Shown piece after piece: positions 1 to 8,125 of a stretch of 64,000 nucleotides of DNA. The first letter of the stretch is position 1; every line of letters starts with the position of its first letter. The translations under genes and the position numbers were made by a program. The stretch is from the NCBI GenBank assembly GCA_016708435.1, contig JADJFV010000001.1, positions 868,001 to 932,000 of the forward strand. The letters run 5' to 3'. This stretch comes from Leptospiraceae bacterium. GTDB lineage: Bacteria; Spirochaetota; Leptospiria; Leptospirales; Leptospiraceae. The notes under the pieces were generated by a model. The model did no database searches, was not told the DNA's origin, and saw only the letters and a list, made by a program, of their open reading frames with translations.

Positions 1-594
1 CGTAATCTCTCCGTCCTCATCCAATCGCACTTCTGCAATTCGATCTTTGAGTTGAGGATATGCCTCAAACAAATTCTCGACAGACTCGCAAAACTCTTTC
101 AGCTTTTTGTTCACTTGTTGATTGTGTCCGAGATTAAATTCTCCACTTAAAACAACTAAGTTCGCATCTCTAATATCATCTATAGAAACAAGTCGATAAT
201 CATCGTCTATTTCGTATAGATTGTCATTCGAGTTCACGATAAATCTCGCTCCCCTTTCCACAATCGAAACCAAAAGTTGTTCTTTTGATCTCCGAGTAAC
301 GCTAGCCTTTTTAATTCTCGGGTGCTTCTCTAGCTTTTCTTCCAAGACTTTAAGACTGTAGTCCTCAAATGGAACCCCTGCCTGCACACCTAAAATCGCA
401 ACAATTTCTTCCTTGCTCAATTTTTGATGTCCAGTAATCACAAGCTTATTTACCGAAGAAGAAAGACCAGACTTACGATTAAACCCAAAATCGTATACAA
501 TCACTAGAAGAGAGGCTATGATAATAAATATTGCCCCTAACTTCATACGATTGTTTTTTATCTTCCATTGTCTCTCGTAATGCTCTTCATTCAT
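1..594 (-). CDS. ftsQ: Cell division protein FtsQ (POTRA domain), 3' end cut by window edge
   Basis: This 198-codon open frame runs off the left edge. Its ATG is at 594. A short basic cytoplasmic tail is followed by one membrane segment (about residues 20-35). A POTRA-like domain then starts around residue 45 (VNKLVITGHQKLSKEEI, then VPFEDYSLKVLEEKL). This single-pass layout with a POTRA domain and a beta domain is that of FtsQ/DivIB, a bitopic divisome protein that links FtsB/FtsL to the septal synthase complex. In many bacteria ftsQ is followed by ftsA and ftsZ, which would lie beyond the left edge; this cannot be tested here. The family call rests on the POTRA pattern and membrane topology. 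FtsQ sequences are poorly conserved, so confidence is moderate. Confidence 0.66.
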   Translation of the reverse strand, partial: MNEEHYERQWKIKNNRMKLGAIFIIIASLLVIVYDFGFNRKSGLSSSVNKLVITGHQKLSKEEIVAILGVQAGVPFEDYSLKVLEEKLEKHPRIKKASVTRRSKEQLLVSIVERGARFIVNSNDNLYEIDDDYRLVSIDDIRDANLVVLSGEFNLGHNQQVNKKLKEFCESVENLFEAYPQLKDRIAEVRLDEDGEIT

Positions 595-906
595 AAAAAA
601 AGCCTAAAACTACTCAAAAAAGTATATTTGTATACTAAATTATCGGATAGACATAATATTCTAGCACATTTTTATTTATGTCTACATGAATTTCGATGCT
701 ATATTACTGATTATTTTGGTGGTTTTCGGGTAATTTAGAGGAGAAATGGGAATATTTGAGATTTTACTTCTTTGCTAATGAGACTTTAATTATGAAAAAT
801 CAACTAAGATGATGCCTCAAAGTCGCAACTGATCAATATCCCAACCATCGCTGAATGCTGTCAGGTTAAGAACTAATTGTCGTGCAACGAATAATAGAAT
901 CATAGT
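595..906. other. Intergenic region, no gene seen
   Basis: This stretch of about 310 bases lies between the ftsQ start and the immunity-like gene. It is AT-rich and has stops in all frames. It must contain the ftsQ promoter, but no clear -10/-35 pair can be assigned. Its right end (897-914) carries one copy of an 18-base direct repeat that recurs at 2404-2421. Confidence 0.5.
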
Positions 907-914
907 TCAGACAG
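897..914. repeat. Left copy of 18-bp direct repeat flanking the toxin/immunity block
   Basis: The sequence gaatcatagttcagacag occurs here and again, with one mismatch, at 2404-2421. The two copies bracket the immunity gene, the toxin-like ORF, the immunity remnant and the antitoxin gene. They could be recombination end points or remnants of one repeat family. Confidence 0.5.
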
Positions 915-1419
915 CAATTTTCTGTTTGTGTTTAGGCAACTGTTCAACTAGAGAATCGTCCGAATTCATTTGTTCTAGATGGCGATTTTTACGACCCGCA
1001 AAATAATCACTCAGTCTTTCTTCTACTTGCTGTGGTTGCCATACGGCAAATCGTTCTAATCCGCTACATTCTTTTTTGGTCGATTGTTTCACTGTGCCAT
1101 CAGAATAAATAATCTTGAACTTATCAGGAGATAGTAAATCTTGCGTATAGCGGGGAGGTAGAACTTCAAACTCCTTTTCCAATGGAAGCTTACCAATCTT
1201 AGCCCAACGTCCATCCGTTACTGCATAATTACTCACAGAAATAATAAATAAAACTGGACTTGAAACAATTTTTGCTAAATCAATTTGCCCCTCTTTAGAA
1301 CGAATATCATAAAACGCAAACGAAGTCCCTTGTAAGATTCTCCCATAACCGTAGAATCCTTTTTCAAGAGGAACTTTTATAATCGCTCCAATCGTTCTTT
1401 GTTGTTTGCTTGTTTTCAT
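907..1419 (-). CDS. Imm26-family immunity protein
   Basis: The 170-residue product begins with a pattern typical of immunity protein family Imm26: a basic N-terminus, then GAIIKVPLEKGFYGYGRIL, FAFYDIRSKEG and VLFIISVSNYAVTDGRW. Imm26 proteins are found beside polymorphic-toxin nuclease domains and are thought to neutralise them. The upstream neighbour, nine bases away on the same strand, looks like a stand-alone toxin C-terminal domain, so the pair fits a toxin-immunity cassette. The C-terminal tail is rich in charged residues and ends LPKHKQKIAV. That same tail is found again as a fragment at 1972-2028, which points to a second, lost copy. The family call is from motif recognition and has not been tested by alignment. 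Confidence 0.66.
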   Translation of the reverse strand: MKTSKQQRTIGAIIKVPLEKGFYGYGRILQGTSFAFYDIRSKEGQIDLAKIVSSPVLFIISVSNYAVTDGRWAKIGKLPLEKEFEVLPPRYTQDLLSPDKFKIIYSDGTVKQSTKKECSGLERFAVWQPQQVEERLSDYFAGRKNRHLEQMNSDDSLVEQLPKHKQKIAV

Positions 1420-1428
1420 AGTCGCCTC

Positions 1429-1818
1429 TTAACGTTTTACAAGATGCAATAAAAAAAGTAAAATAGAAATTGTCCCAAAAAGCTTAATTGCGGCGGAGAT
1501 ATACAAATTTTTTTTCTTATTTCTAGGACTAATTCCGTTGATCTGATTCCCAGAAGAGCCGCCCTCTGATTTTGCATACCCATAATGCTCAATTAACATC
1601 TGCTCTCTTCCTCGAATTGCGTCCTTATCATCCGAAAATTCATCTAAGATAGCAGGTCCGAAATTATCCTCGTTCTTATGATGACTACTATCTCTTCTTT
1701 CTAAGACTTTACCCAAACCTTCAGAAGAACCATCCCAATTGCCGCTTGCCATTCCGCTATAAACTTCATCGACCTCATTATTTTTTTTGATATAAGTTAG
1801 ATATATTTTCTTGAGCAT
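1429..1818 (-). CDS. Orphan polymorphic-toxin C-terminal-like protein, possible GIY-YIG-type fold
   Basis: The frame is open back to a TTG at 1869, but the ATG at 1818 (MLKKIYLTYIKK) gives the natural domain start. The product has KIYLTY, then EVYSGMASG, ERRDSSHH, AIRGREQMLIEHYG and SGNQINGISPRNKKK. This series resembles the C-terminal toxin domains of Rhs-type polymorphic toxins, some of which are GIY-YIG-like nucleases. It ends with a hydrophobic segment (about 20 residues) followed by HLVKR. No secretion or Rhs region precedes it, so it looks like a displaced toxin tip next to its immunity gene (907-1419). The catalytic assignment is inference. It could instead be an inactive remnant. Confidence 0.45.
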   Translation of the reverse strand: MLKKIYLTYIKKNNEVDEVYSGMASGNWDGSSEGLGKVLERRDSSHHKNEDNFGPAILDEFSDDKDAIRGREQMLIEHYGYAKSEGGSSGNQINGISPRNKKKNLYISAAIKLFGTISILLFLLHLVKR

Positions 1819-1971
1819 GATATTTATTTCGGAAATTTCAATACTTCTCAAATGCTTACTATTTATCAAGTAGAAAATGTGTGTGCATCAATGTCTGAAC
1901 TGTGATTTTTGGGATTTATGTGATTATTATGATTTCGATATTGGAAAATTTTTCTGAATACAAATGATAAC

Positions 1972-2028
1972 TTAGACAGCAATCTTCTGTTTATGTTTCG
2001 GCAAATGCTCAATGTGAAAATCATCCGA
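1972..2028 (-). pseudogene. Remnant of the 3' end of a second Imm26-type gene
   Basis: Read on the minus strand, this stretch encodes SDDFHIEHLPKHKQKIAV followed by a stop. The intact gene at 907-1419 ends SDDSLVEQLPKHKQKIAV. The DNA is similarly close to 907-963. Nothing else of the gene remains, because the next gene (antitoxin, stop at 2029) abuts it directly. This is direct evidence that a second immunity cassette was once here and was mostly deleted. Confidence 0.6.
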
Positions 2029-2256
2029 TCATTTCGCTAATTTCTTTAAAGTCTTAGAATGCTTATTGTTTATTTTCTTCAAAGACTCTTTCACTCGCTT
2101 TGCGGATTTCTCTAAACCAATAGGGGCTATTATTAATTTGCTCCCATCTGTCGTAATTTCTAAAGCTGTCTCAAAGTTTATCTTTAATAATTCCAAGATA
2201 GGCTTATCAATAATCAACGCCGCACTATTTCCATGCTGGACTAATTTTTTTGTCAT
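2029..2256 (-). CDS. MazE/SpoVT-AbrB-type antitoxin without a visible toxin partner
   Basis: The frame is open to 2382, but the natural start is the ATG at 2256, which gives 75 residues beginning MTKKLVQHGNSAALIIDKP. The pattern K-x-G-N-S-x-A-L-x-I-x-K-P, with L-x-I-x-x-D-G-x-x-L-x-I after it, is the swapped-hairpin AbrB/MazE DNA-binding fold. Such proteins are usually antitoxins that repress their own promoter and bind a PemK/MazF or PIN toxin. No toxin gene lies in the 150 bases on either side, so this is either an orphan antitoxin or a decayed pair. The C-terminus is highly basic (KINNKHSKTLKKLAK), unlike the acidic toxin-binding tail of typical MazE. Confidence 0.62.
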   Translation of the reverse strand: MTKKLVQHGNSAALIIDKPILELLKINFETALEITTDGSKLIIAPIGLEKSAKRVKESLKKINNKHSKTLKKLAK

Positions 2257-2403
2257 AGTAGATACATTGTATATACGGTGGAATTTTTTGGCAAGTAGGA
2301 ATCTATTGTCTGGATCAGGATTAACGGATTTTAGGATTAGCAGGATTTCGATATTGGAGAAATTTTTCTGAATGCAAATCATAGTCCATCATGAAAATCA
2401 TAT

Positions 2404-2421
2404 GAATCATTGTTCAGACAG
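2404..2421. repeat. Right copy of 18-bp direct repeat flanking the toxin/immunity block
   Basis: The sequence gaatcattgttcagacag matches 897-914 at 17 of 18 positions in the same orientation. Between 2383 and 2545 there is otherwise no gene. A second short element, cggtcactgaacttgtcgaa, at about 2455 resembles sequence at 3718-3730. Confidence 0.5.
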
Positions 2422-2545
2422 TGTGATGGGAAGCAGTTCTTGTTTATCTAAAAGTCGGTCACTGAACTTGTCGAATGTGCCGCTTATTCAAAAATATTTT
2501 TCTGCTCTATACCCAACAAATAAATAAAGACTCACTTAAATTATT

Positions 2546-2920
2546 TCAATGCGTTTCCATTATGCTCTTTAGATATTTAGGATTAGTCCGTTCGGATACT
2601 CCCATTATACCTGCAACAATCAAATTCAACAAGGTTTCATATTCATGAATCATTTTTTTCTTTTTAGAAAGTAATATCTTTTCTGTGATTTCAGGAGAGA
2701 CCCAGTCGCATACTAGCTGTAATCCGTCTCTTAAAAATTCATCTGGTATTTTATCGAGATGATCTTCTACATTAATAATGCCTTTTCTCCAAACCATTTC
2801 CGAGCACTGATATAGAAACTCGATAAATGCTTTCTTGTCTACAGCTAAACTAGAAAGCTTTTTCGAAGCTTCTATGATTTCTTTGGAATTATCTTTTCTT
2901 GCGTTAAATTCTTTTACCAT
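2546..2920 (-). CDS. MotA-like protein lacking transmembrane segments
   Basis: The 124-residue product has no hydrophobic segment long enough to cross a membrane. Its middle, RKGIINVEDHLDKIPDEFLRD and then GLQLVCDWVSPEITEKIL, follows the pattern of the cytoplasmic loop of MotA stators (R-x-G-hhxLExxhxxIxDxFLxxGhxhhhDGhxPE). Its end, LLNLIVAGIMGVSERTNPKYL, resembles the cytoplasmic tail after MotA TM4 (hhxGIhxIxxGxNPxxhexxL). TM3, TM4 and the N-terminal membrane pair appear to be missing. It is co-directional with and 4 bases downstream of the gene ending at 2925, so the two form an operon. A role as a soluble rotor-binding or regulatory protein is inference. A remote, unrelated helical protein is the alternative. 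Confidence 0.42.
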   Translation of the reverse strand: MVKEFNARKDNSKEIIEASKKLSSLAVDKKAFIEFLYQCSEMVWRKGIINVEDHLDKIPDEFLRDGLQLVCDWVSPEITEKILLSKKKKMIHEYETLLNLIVAGIMGVSERTNPKYLKSIMETH

Positions 2921-2924
2921 CTTA

Positions 2925-3533
2925 TTAAAAATTCGTTCTCGCTCTTTTTTGTTTTAAGATAAATATCCGGTGTTTTTTCTTTAGCTCATTTAACTTTGGA
3001 AGAGAAAGAGTTTTATCCAATTGAATGTCGCCCGCTTTACTGAGTAGATTTAAAATCTTATTTACTCTTGCGATGCTCTCTCTGTAATATTTCTTTCCAT
3101 AATCAGAGGGGAAATAACGCGTGTTAATTGTTAATTTAGAAAGAAAGGAATTCATTTCCGATTTCGGGATATTTTGTAAAATCCTACTCTTTTCAAACGG
3201 ATTCCATAATAGAATATGAAATTGTAATGTTTCCTTCTCAATCAACGGCAAACAATCTGTAATCTCTAAATTGCTAAGCGTCCCAGGAAATAAAAGACCG
3301 GAATGCGGAATGTCTTTATAAAACTCAAATTTTTCTAACGCATAATTTACAGTTGCCCTTACTGATTCATCTTCATGGTCTATGAATTTCAATATTTCTT
3401 TTAGGGGTAATTTCCCTTTCAGTTGAGTTAAGTCACGAATAATTTTTTTGATTTTTTCTGTATCCCCTTTTTCAACTATGCGCAAATCGCGCATTAGCTT
3501 CTCTTTTGTCATCTCAACTTGTTTTAGTTTCAT
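2925..3533 (-). CDS. Hypothetical helical protein, possibly HEAT-like, in operon with MotA-like gene
   Basis: The frame extends to 3680, but the ATG at 3533 (MKLKQVEMTKEKL) is preceded by an AAGGA-type ribosome binding site. The upstream extension looks like untranslated DNA containing repeats. The product (about 202 residues) is helical. Residues about 25-65 (LPLKEILKFIDHEDESVRAT) resemble a HEAT or armadillo helix pair. The rest is charged and unrecognised, with a basic end. It lies immediately upstream of the MotA-like gene (4-base gap), so the two proteins probably act together. No enzyme motif, signal peptide or membrane segment was seen. Confidence 0.5.
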   Translation of the reverse strand: MKLKQVEMTKEKLMRDLRIVEKGDTEKIKKIIRDLTQLKGKLPLKEILKFIDHEDESVRATVNYALEKFEFYKDIPHSGLLFPGTLSNLEITDCLPLIEKETLQFHILLWNPFEKSRILQNIPKSEMNSFLSKLTINTRYFPSDYGKKYYRESIARVNKILNLLSKAGDIQLDKTLSLPKLNELKKKHRIFILKQKRARTNF

Positions 3534-3857
3534 TCTTGGATTCCTTTTTTGTGGGATAGGATGATTTATCTTCTCGCAACTTCTTTGAATGTATGGGTTT
3601 TCTTTTATTTGTAAAGTAGAAAATGGTCGCTTCGATACACGGCTTATTTGTTTACGAGAGCTTTTGCCGTATACACGCACTCAGCGACCGAACTTTTTAG
3701 TAATCTAGTTACAGAAAGATCGGTCACTGAGTGATTGCGAATTCTCGCGAAGATTTCTTTGTTGTCATTTAAAGCCCGCAATCGTATCGAACGTGACACT
3801 ATAGGCAAAAGCTCTCTTACCTTTTTTCGATAGACTCATTTTGAATGCAAAGCAAAA

Positions 3858-4166
3858 CTAGAACGCCGTACTTTTACTTTCAATGATTTCTTCTGCAATG
3901 AAACGAAGTAAAAGGGTTTCCTTTATCAGTCTTGTATTTGAGTAATACGGTACATAAATATCGCCAGGGTCAGGAATTGCATGTGGATTTTCTTCATTGA
4001 AATGACTTATTGCACAGCGTGTAAAATAAATTCTTAACGTAAGGGCTTCAAAAATTTTCACAGGATCGGGAAACGAAAAATCTATTCCCACTCCCTTAAC
4101 TCCTGATTTATCAAATTCTAACTCTTTTAAATAATAATCCTTTAGGTCTATGCGACATTTATCCAA
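3858..4166 (-). pseudogene. C-terminal part of frameshifted HEPN-type protein (fragment 2)
   Basis: This fragment has only a TTG candidate start. Upstream of it the same frame continues without a stop as YLFKVLSNISVSFIQRLKDKL, which overlaps the end of the preceding fragment (4175-5023). The two are therefore one gene of about 390 codons, broken by a one-base change in the short A-tract near 4226-4230. The fragment contains TLRIYFTRCAISHF, that is R-C-A-I-S-H, an Rx4H motif as found in HEPN ribonucleases. LLLRFIAEEII at the end is also typical of the HEPN helical bundle. If the frameshift is real, the catalytic motif is lost from the translated protein. Confidence 0.5.
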
Positions 4167-4174
4167 TTTATCTT

Positions 4175-5023
4175 TTAGTCTTTGTATAAAAGATACAGAA
4201 ATATTAGATAATACTTTAAATAAATATTTTTGTCACCACCAACGGGATTTCCACTACTTATTGGATGGAATAGAAATGCATAATTAGAAGAATTGCGGAA
4301 AGTCGTAAAACAATATTCAATAATTTTATAGTAAGACATATAACGTGCGACCTCGTCATCTGAGTCCATCGCATAAAGGTAATAATGTATTAGTTTGGTG
4401 GGTTTACAAATTTTAGTAGGAAGCGTAGTATTTTCAAAAGAGATTTTATTTCGGTTTACTCCTAACCATTTTTCCTGAAATCCATCATCAACTAAGAATT
4501 CTTCTAAATTTCTATAAATTCTAGTTACATGATTATTTTGAAAATAATATTTAGAATAAAGGAAAGCATTAGCTATAGATTCAAGCTCATCCCTATCTCT
4601 ATTTTTGGTATTACTCTCAATTCTAATAACACTGAAATCTTTTAACAATTTCCTTAATAGTTTTAAAAAATTCTTTTCACTGTAAAAATCGCTCTTGCTA
4701 AAAGTAGCTAAAAGATTTTTTAGTTGGTCTTCATATAATGCAAAGTTTTTTTCAAGTTGACTAATCAGATGAATCATAAATTCATCTGATGGCAATCCTA
4801 AAATATAATTTATTTCATTAATAGAATCAGGTATTTTTATAGGATTTGCAGAAATTTTTAGAGATTCAGATTCGTCAGAAATACCCACGATTGCTTCGTA
4901 ATATTTTCCGTTATATAATTCACACTCTTCTACTGTAATGTATCGATTTCTATTGAACTGATCTAAACTTTGCTGAATTATTTCATTTTTAATTTTACAA
5001 AACTCCCTAGTTTCGTTGTCCAT
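4175..5023 (-). pseudogene. N-terminal part of frameshifted HEPN-type protein (fragment 1)
   Basis: This fragment has 282 codons and an ATG at 5023. The N-terminal ~180 residues are mixed and unrecognised. Residues about 205-245 (KLIHYYLYAMDSDDEVARYMSYYKIIEYCF, given here only as a region) look like the first helices of a HEPN bundle. The reading frame ends at a stop soon after GGDKNIYLKYY, while the neighbouring frame carries on into the Rx4H-containing fragment at 3858-4166. The gene lies downstream of the first HEPN gene and the LRR-Roco gene on the same strand and may belong to the same defence-type cluster. HEPN proteins with a long N-terminal region, such as ApeA, act in abortive infection; similarity to ApeA itself is not claimed. 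Confidence 0.5.
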
Positions 5024-5142
5024 AGTAAAGGAAATGATTGCTTCATTCAGGATAGTATTTTCATCAATAGTAAAATTAAATATCTTTTTAAAGAACTATA
5101 AAACTCGTTATATGTAGTCATTGACATTCTTCTTCTCCAAAC

Positions 5143-5556
5143 TCATTTTATTACATTCGTCCAATAAGACAAAAATCTTTTTACTTCGCCGATGGCAGAT
5201 TCAGCCATTTCTTGCGTGAATAAGGTTCCCGGATGACAGCTCTTATTCCTCTTATCAGCGATAACTTCTAATCTTTTTAAAAATGAATCCTCATTGTAAA
5301 TCAAGCTAGAGTTATAAGTTGAATCTAGGAAATTTTTAAAATCCGTTAAGCTAGGATTACTATTTGCGGCTAATCTTAATTGGTCTTTTATTCTACCTAA
5401 AGTTTGAAGCTTATCTGAAAGTGGGGCTTGATTACCAGTGGTGGTTTCATAAAGAGTAAAGAATTTTTCCCTCAATTCATTTTCTATTGCTCTGGAGAAT
5501 TGGACAAGCGCCGGCGCATAATCATATTTATCTGTTTGCTTATTCAAAGTCTCCAA
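5143..5556 (-). CDS. Small HEPN-type protein (Rx4H), overlapping the LRR-Roco gene
   Basis: The 137-residue product is all-helical. It has an N-terminal helix (ALVQFSRAIENELREKFF) typical of HEPN domains and a C-terminal IADKRNKSCHPG, in which R103 to H108 forms the Rx4H motif of metal-independent HEPN ribonucleases. Its ATG at 5556 lies 13 bases inside the end of the LRR-Roco gene, so the two are translationally coupled. HEPN proteins are common RNase effectors in toxin-antitoxin, CRISPR and abortive-infection systems. Here the obvious hypothesis is an effector controlled by the Roco GTPase. The HEPN call is from motif and helix pattern. The partner relation is inferred from overlap. Confidence 0.58.
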   Translation of the reverse strand: METLNKQTDKYDYAPALVQFSRAIENELREKFFTLYETTTGNQAPLSDKLQTLGRIKDQLRLAANSNPSLTDFKNFLDSTYNSSLIYNEDSFLKRLEVIADKRNKSCHPGTLFTQEMAESAIGEVKRFLSYWTNVIK

Positions 5557-7931
5557 TAAAAATGTTCCGGAGACAAGATAATCATTGCTGATAGAGTGAA
5601 GTTTACCAGAATCAAAGAGCCAACTTTTACTTGACCTTCGTAGAATTTCTTATCTGGAACGACTATTTTATCATTAGCCTCACTAATCTTCTGAATCCTC
5701 TCGTCGTCTGATAGATTCTTATCAGTTTTAAGATTCAGGATTGTTTTGATTAAAGATTCAAGATCAATAGAAGAAATGCCGGTTATTTTACTTCCAATAC
5801 TTGCCGAGTCGTTCATTATCAAATTTCCACTAACGTTAACATTTACTCCGCCCTTATTTTTATCTTCCATGCTTTGCACTCCATTCATTAATTTATTTAA
5901 GTCTATTACGATTCCACTGCTTTGGCATTGCAAGGAAGATTTTCCATCTTTCTTTAATTTTTCAATCAATCTTTGATTGAAATAATAAGGTTTATCCTCT
6001 ACCAGATTGAATTTTTTTGAACATTCATCGCAATTACACGCAATTTCATGATAAAAGAAATTCTTTGAATCAGATTTTAAAATTTCCTTAATTATATCCC
6101 TAAACTTTTGATTGATAGAATTATAAAAGTTTTCATCGTGCGAACTCATTCTCACATAAATAGTTCCAGACTCCTGCTCTTGTTCGATTAAGACGAAAGT
6201 ATTATTCTCCTTGATAAGTAAACCGAATCGCCATACGATATCCTTATAAATTTTAGAATGCATTTGAACGATAAATTTATGAATGATTCTAGTAAGAGCA
6301 AAATCGAAATTATATCTACAAATAAATTTCGTATCAGGCAAATAGGCCTCCCTCAATTTTTCGTTAGGTAATAGATGTGGTGTAACGTAATTATGCGTAT
6401 TTTGTATTTTATAGAATAAATCGAAATTGGGATGTTCTACTAGGCTGATAAAATCAATGGTTATAGATTTATCTTTTCCAAGAATTTCAAAGATTTCTTC
6501 TCTAGAGATTTTACCCTTATTTTTATTAATCATTTCACTAGAAAATACAAGATTAATTTTTTCTGTAATCCAATTCAAATCTAGTAGAATAACACTGCCT
6601 AGCCCATCATCAATATGATATACTATTCCTGATTCATGGAAATAGTTAAGAAGCGAAAGAATAGATTCACTATCAGTAATTCCCGAATCAATGCAAATGG
6701 AATCAAACTCTTTCTTATCCATTGTTTTTTCTTTCTTGGAAAGTAGTTTTGATTTTACCTTTTGCCAATGCTTAGGTAAAATCTTTTGCATTCTTTCAAA
6801 TAAAGTTGAATCTTTTTGCACAATAGAAATTATTCTTTGCTTTAATTCTTCTATATTCGTTCCTTTCAATGCGCTGACATGGATAGATGAATTAATTTGT
6901 TTGTATTTTTCTTGGAGTGCCTTGATGGGAATATTTTTAGTATCTACGTCTGATTTATTGACTACAAGCAGTATTGGAGAATTAGGAGCTAAGGAGTTAA
7001 TCATAGGTAACCAATAATTGACATCGTCAAATCTATCCTGGCTTACCGTGTCTGTCACTAGAAGATATATTGTATTAGGCGTAAAGAAAAGTTGATGGTT
7101 GTATACATATTTTTCTTGACCTCCAAAATCCCAGAGATTTATTTTAAGATCATCTTCAAACCTATACACACTTCCTCGATTTAATATTTCTTTTTTCAAT
7201 ATCCAAGAATGTATATCTACTACTGTTCGTTCTGGATGTTCTTCTTTGCCATTCGAAGTTTCTTTATTTAATAGCACATTGGCTAATACTGTTTTACCGA
7301 CTAATCCATGACCTACTAAAATTAATTTTAATTCATATAGCTTTTGTTCCTTCTCTCGCCTATCGCTATAGTATTTCAAAACAGCGCTTTTAAGTTTAGT
7401 CGAATTGCGTTTAGCTTCATGAATCATTTTTTTGAAGACAGAATTGAAAGGGTTGTTACTAATATCAATAAATCTTTTTCTACCACTGACCCTATAAAAA
7501 TCCAAGTCTAGTTTTGCTAGACTTTCAGGAATGATTTGGAACTTGCAGGATGATAACCGCAACCATGTTAGTTCTTGCAGTTCTGTAATCGAATCAGGTA
7601 AGTCGTAAATATTTGTGTCATCAAAATATATCCTAATTAGCTTTGATAATTTCGCTATATTATTGTTTATTCGAGATAGGGAAGTATTAGAAAAATCTAA
7701 TACTTCCAATTTCCGCAATCTATATATACAATCAGGTAAATCGCCTTCTAAATTCCTATTTCCGCTAAAATCTAACTCTTCTAAATTTTCGAGTTTACTG
7801 ATAGAATCAGGCAGTATATTAATTTGTGTGTTCCTTACACTGAGCTTTGTTAATTGCTTAAAATTATTAAATGAATTTGGCAATGCAATAAGGTTGCTTC
7901 CTGATAATTCTAAAGTATAGAGTTTTTTCAA
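5544..7931 (-). CDS. LRR-Roc-COR (Roco) GTPase, downstream part of a frameshifted gene
   Basis: The 795-residue frame has only a TTG start, inside an LRR unit. In the same frame LRR sequence continues upstream to about 8125, so the true gene includes 8126-9262. Residues 1-160 are 23-residue leucine-rich repeats. The Roc GTPase follows with P-loop GHGLVGKT (207-214), DFGGQ (268-272), NKSD (325-328) and SALKG (353-357). A COR-like region spans about 380-620. A Cys cluster CNCDEC (632-637) with C669 is a likely zinc site, as seen after COR in other bacterial proteins of this type. The tail has NVNVSGNLIMNDSASIG and ends in a hydrophobic stretch that could be membrane-associated. Roco proteins are GTP-switched dimers. 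The stop overlaps the downstream HEPN gene by 13 bases. Confidence 0.75.
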   Translation of the reverse strand: MKKLYTLELSGSNLIALPNSFNNFKQLTKLSVRNTQINILPDSISKLENLEELDFSGNRNLEGDLPDCIYRLRKLEVLDFSNTSLSRINNNIAKLSKLIRIYFDDTNIYDLPDSITELQELTWLRLSSCKFQIIPESLAKLDLDFYRVSGRKRFIDISNNPFNSVFKKMIHEAKRNSTKLKSAVLKYYSDRREKEQKLYELKLILVGHGLVGKTVLANVLLNKETSNGKEEHPERTVVDIHSWILKKEILNRGSVYRFEDDLKINLWDFGGQEKYVYNHQLFFTPNTIYLLVTDTVSQDRFDDVNYWLPMINSLAPNSPILLVVNKSDVDTKNIPIKALQEKYKQINSSIHVSALKGTNIEELKQRIISIVQKDSTLFERMQKILPKHWQKVKSKLLSKKEKTMDKKEFDSICIDSGITDSESILSLLNYFHESGIVYHIDDGLGSVILLDLNWITEKINLVFSSEMINKNKGKISREEIFEILGKDKSITIDFISLVEHPNFDLFYKIQNTHNYVTPHLLPNEKLREAYLPDTKFICRYNFDFALTRIIHKFIVQMHSKIYKDIVWRFGLLIKENNTFVLIEQEQESGTIYVRMSSHDENFYNSINQKFRDIIKEILKSDSKNFFYHEIACNCDECSKKFNLVEDKPYYFNQRLIEKLKKDGKSSLQCQSSGIVIDLNKLMNGVQSMEDKNKGGVNVNVSGNLIMNDSASIGSKITGISSIDLESLIKTILNLKTDKNLSDDERIQKISEANDKIVVPDKKFYEGQVKVGSLILVNFTLSAMIILSPEHFYWRL

Positions 7932-8125
7932 ATTTCCTAATTGTTCTGATAACTTTATTAATTTTTGACAACTGATTGTAAGGTCAGTAATTTTATAAAG
8001 ATTCCATAAGGAGTCCGGAAAACTTTCTAAGCTGTCAGAAGAAATAGAAAGTTCGGTAAGATTCTTTAGATTTCCAAAACTATCTGGTAGCGTTTTTATT
8101 TCATTACTGCTAAACTTGAATTCTT
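7932..8125 (-). pseudogene. LRR coding bridge between the two halves of the LRR-Roco gene
   Basis: Read in the frame of the downstream half, this stretch encodes four LRR units, for example EIKTLPDSFGNLKNLTEL and ESFPDSLWNLYKITDL. It joins the LRR fragment ending at 8126 to the Roco part without loss of periodicity. The break lies in a run of seven A (minus strand) at about 8133-8139. Five or eight A would restore one frame of about 1,240 codons. Confidence 0.7.

Noticed and set aside
2066..2371. Plus-strand 101-codon frame opposite the antitoxin gene
   Set aside because: It is the mirror of the AbrB-type gene, with no ribosome site and no motif.
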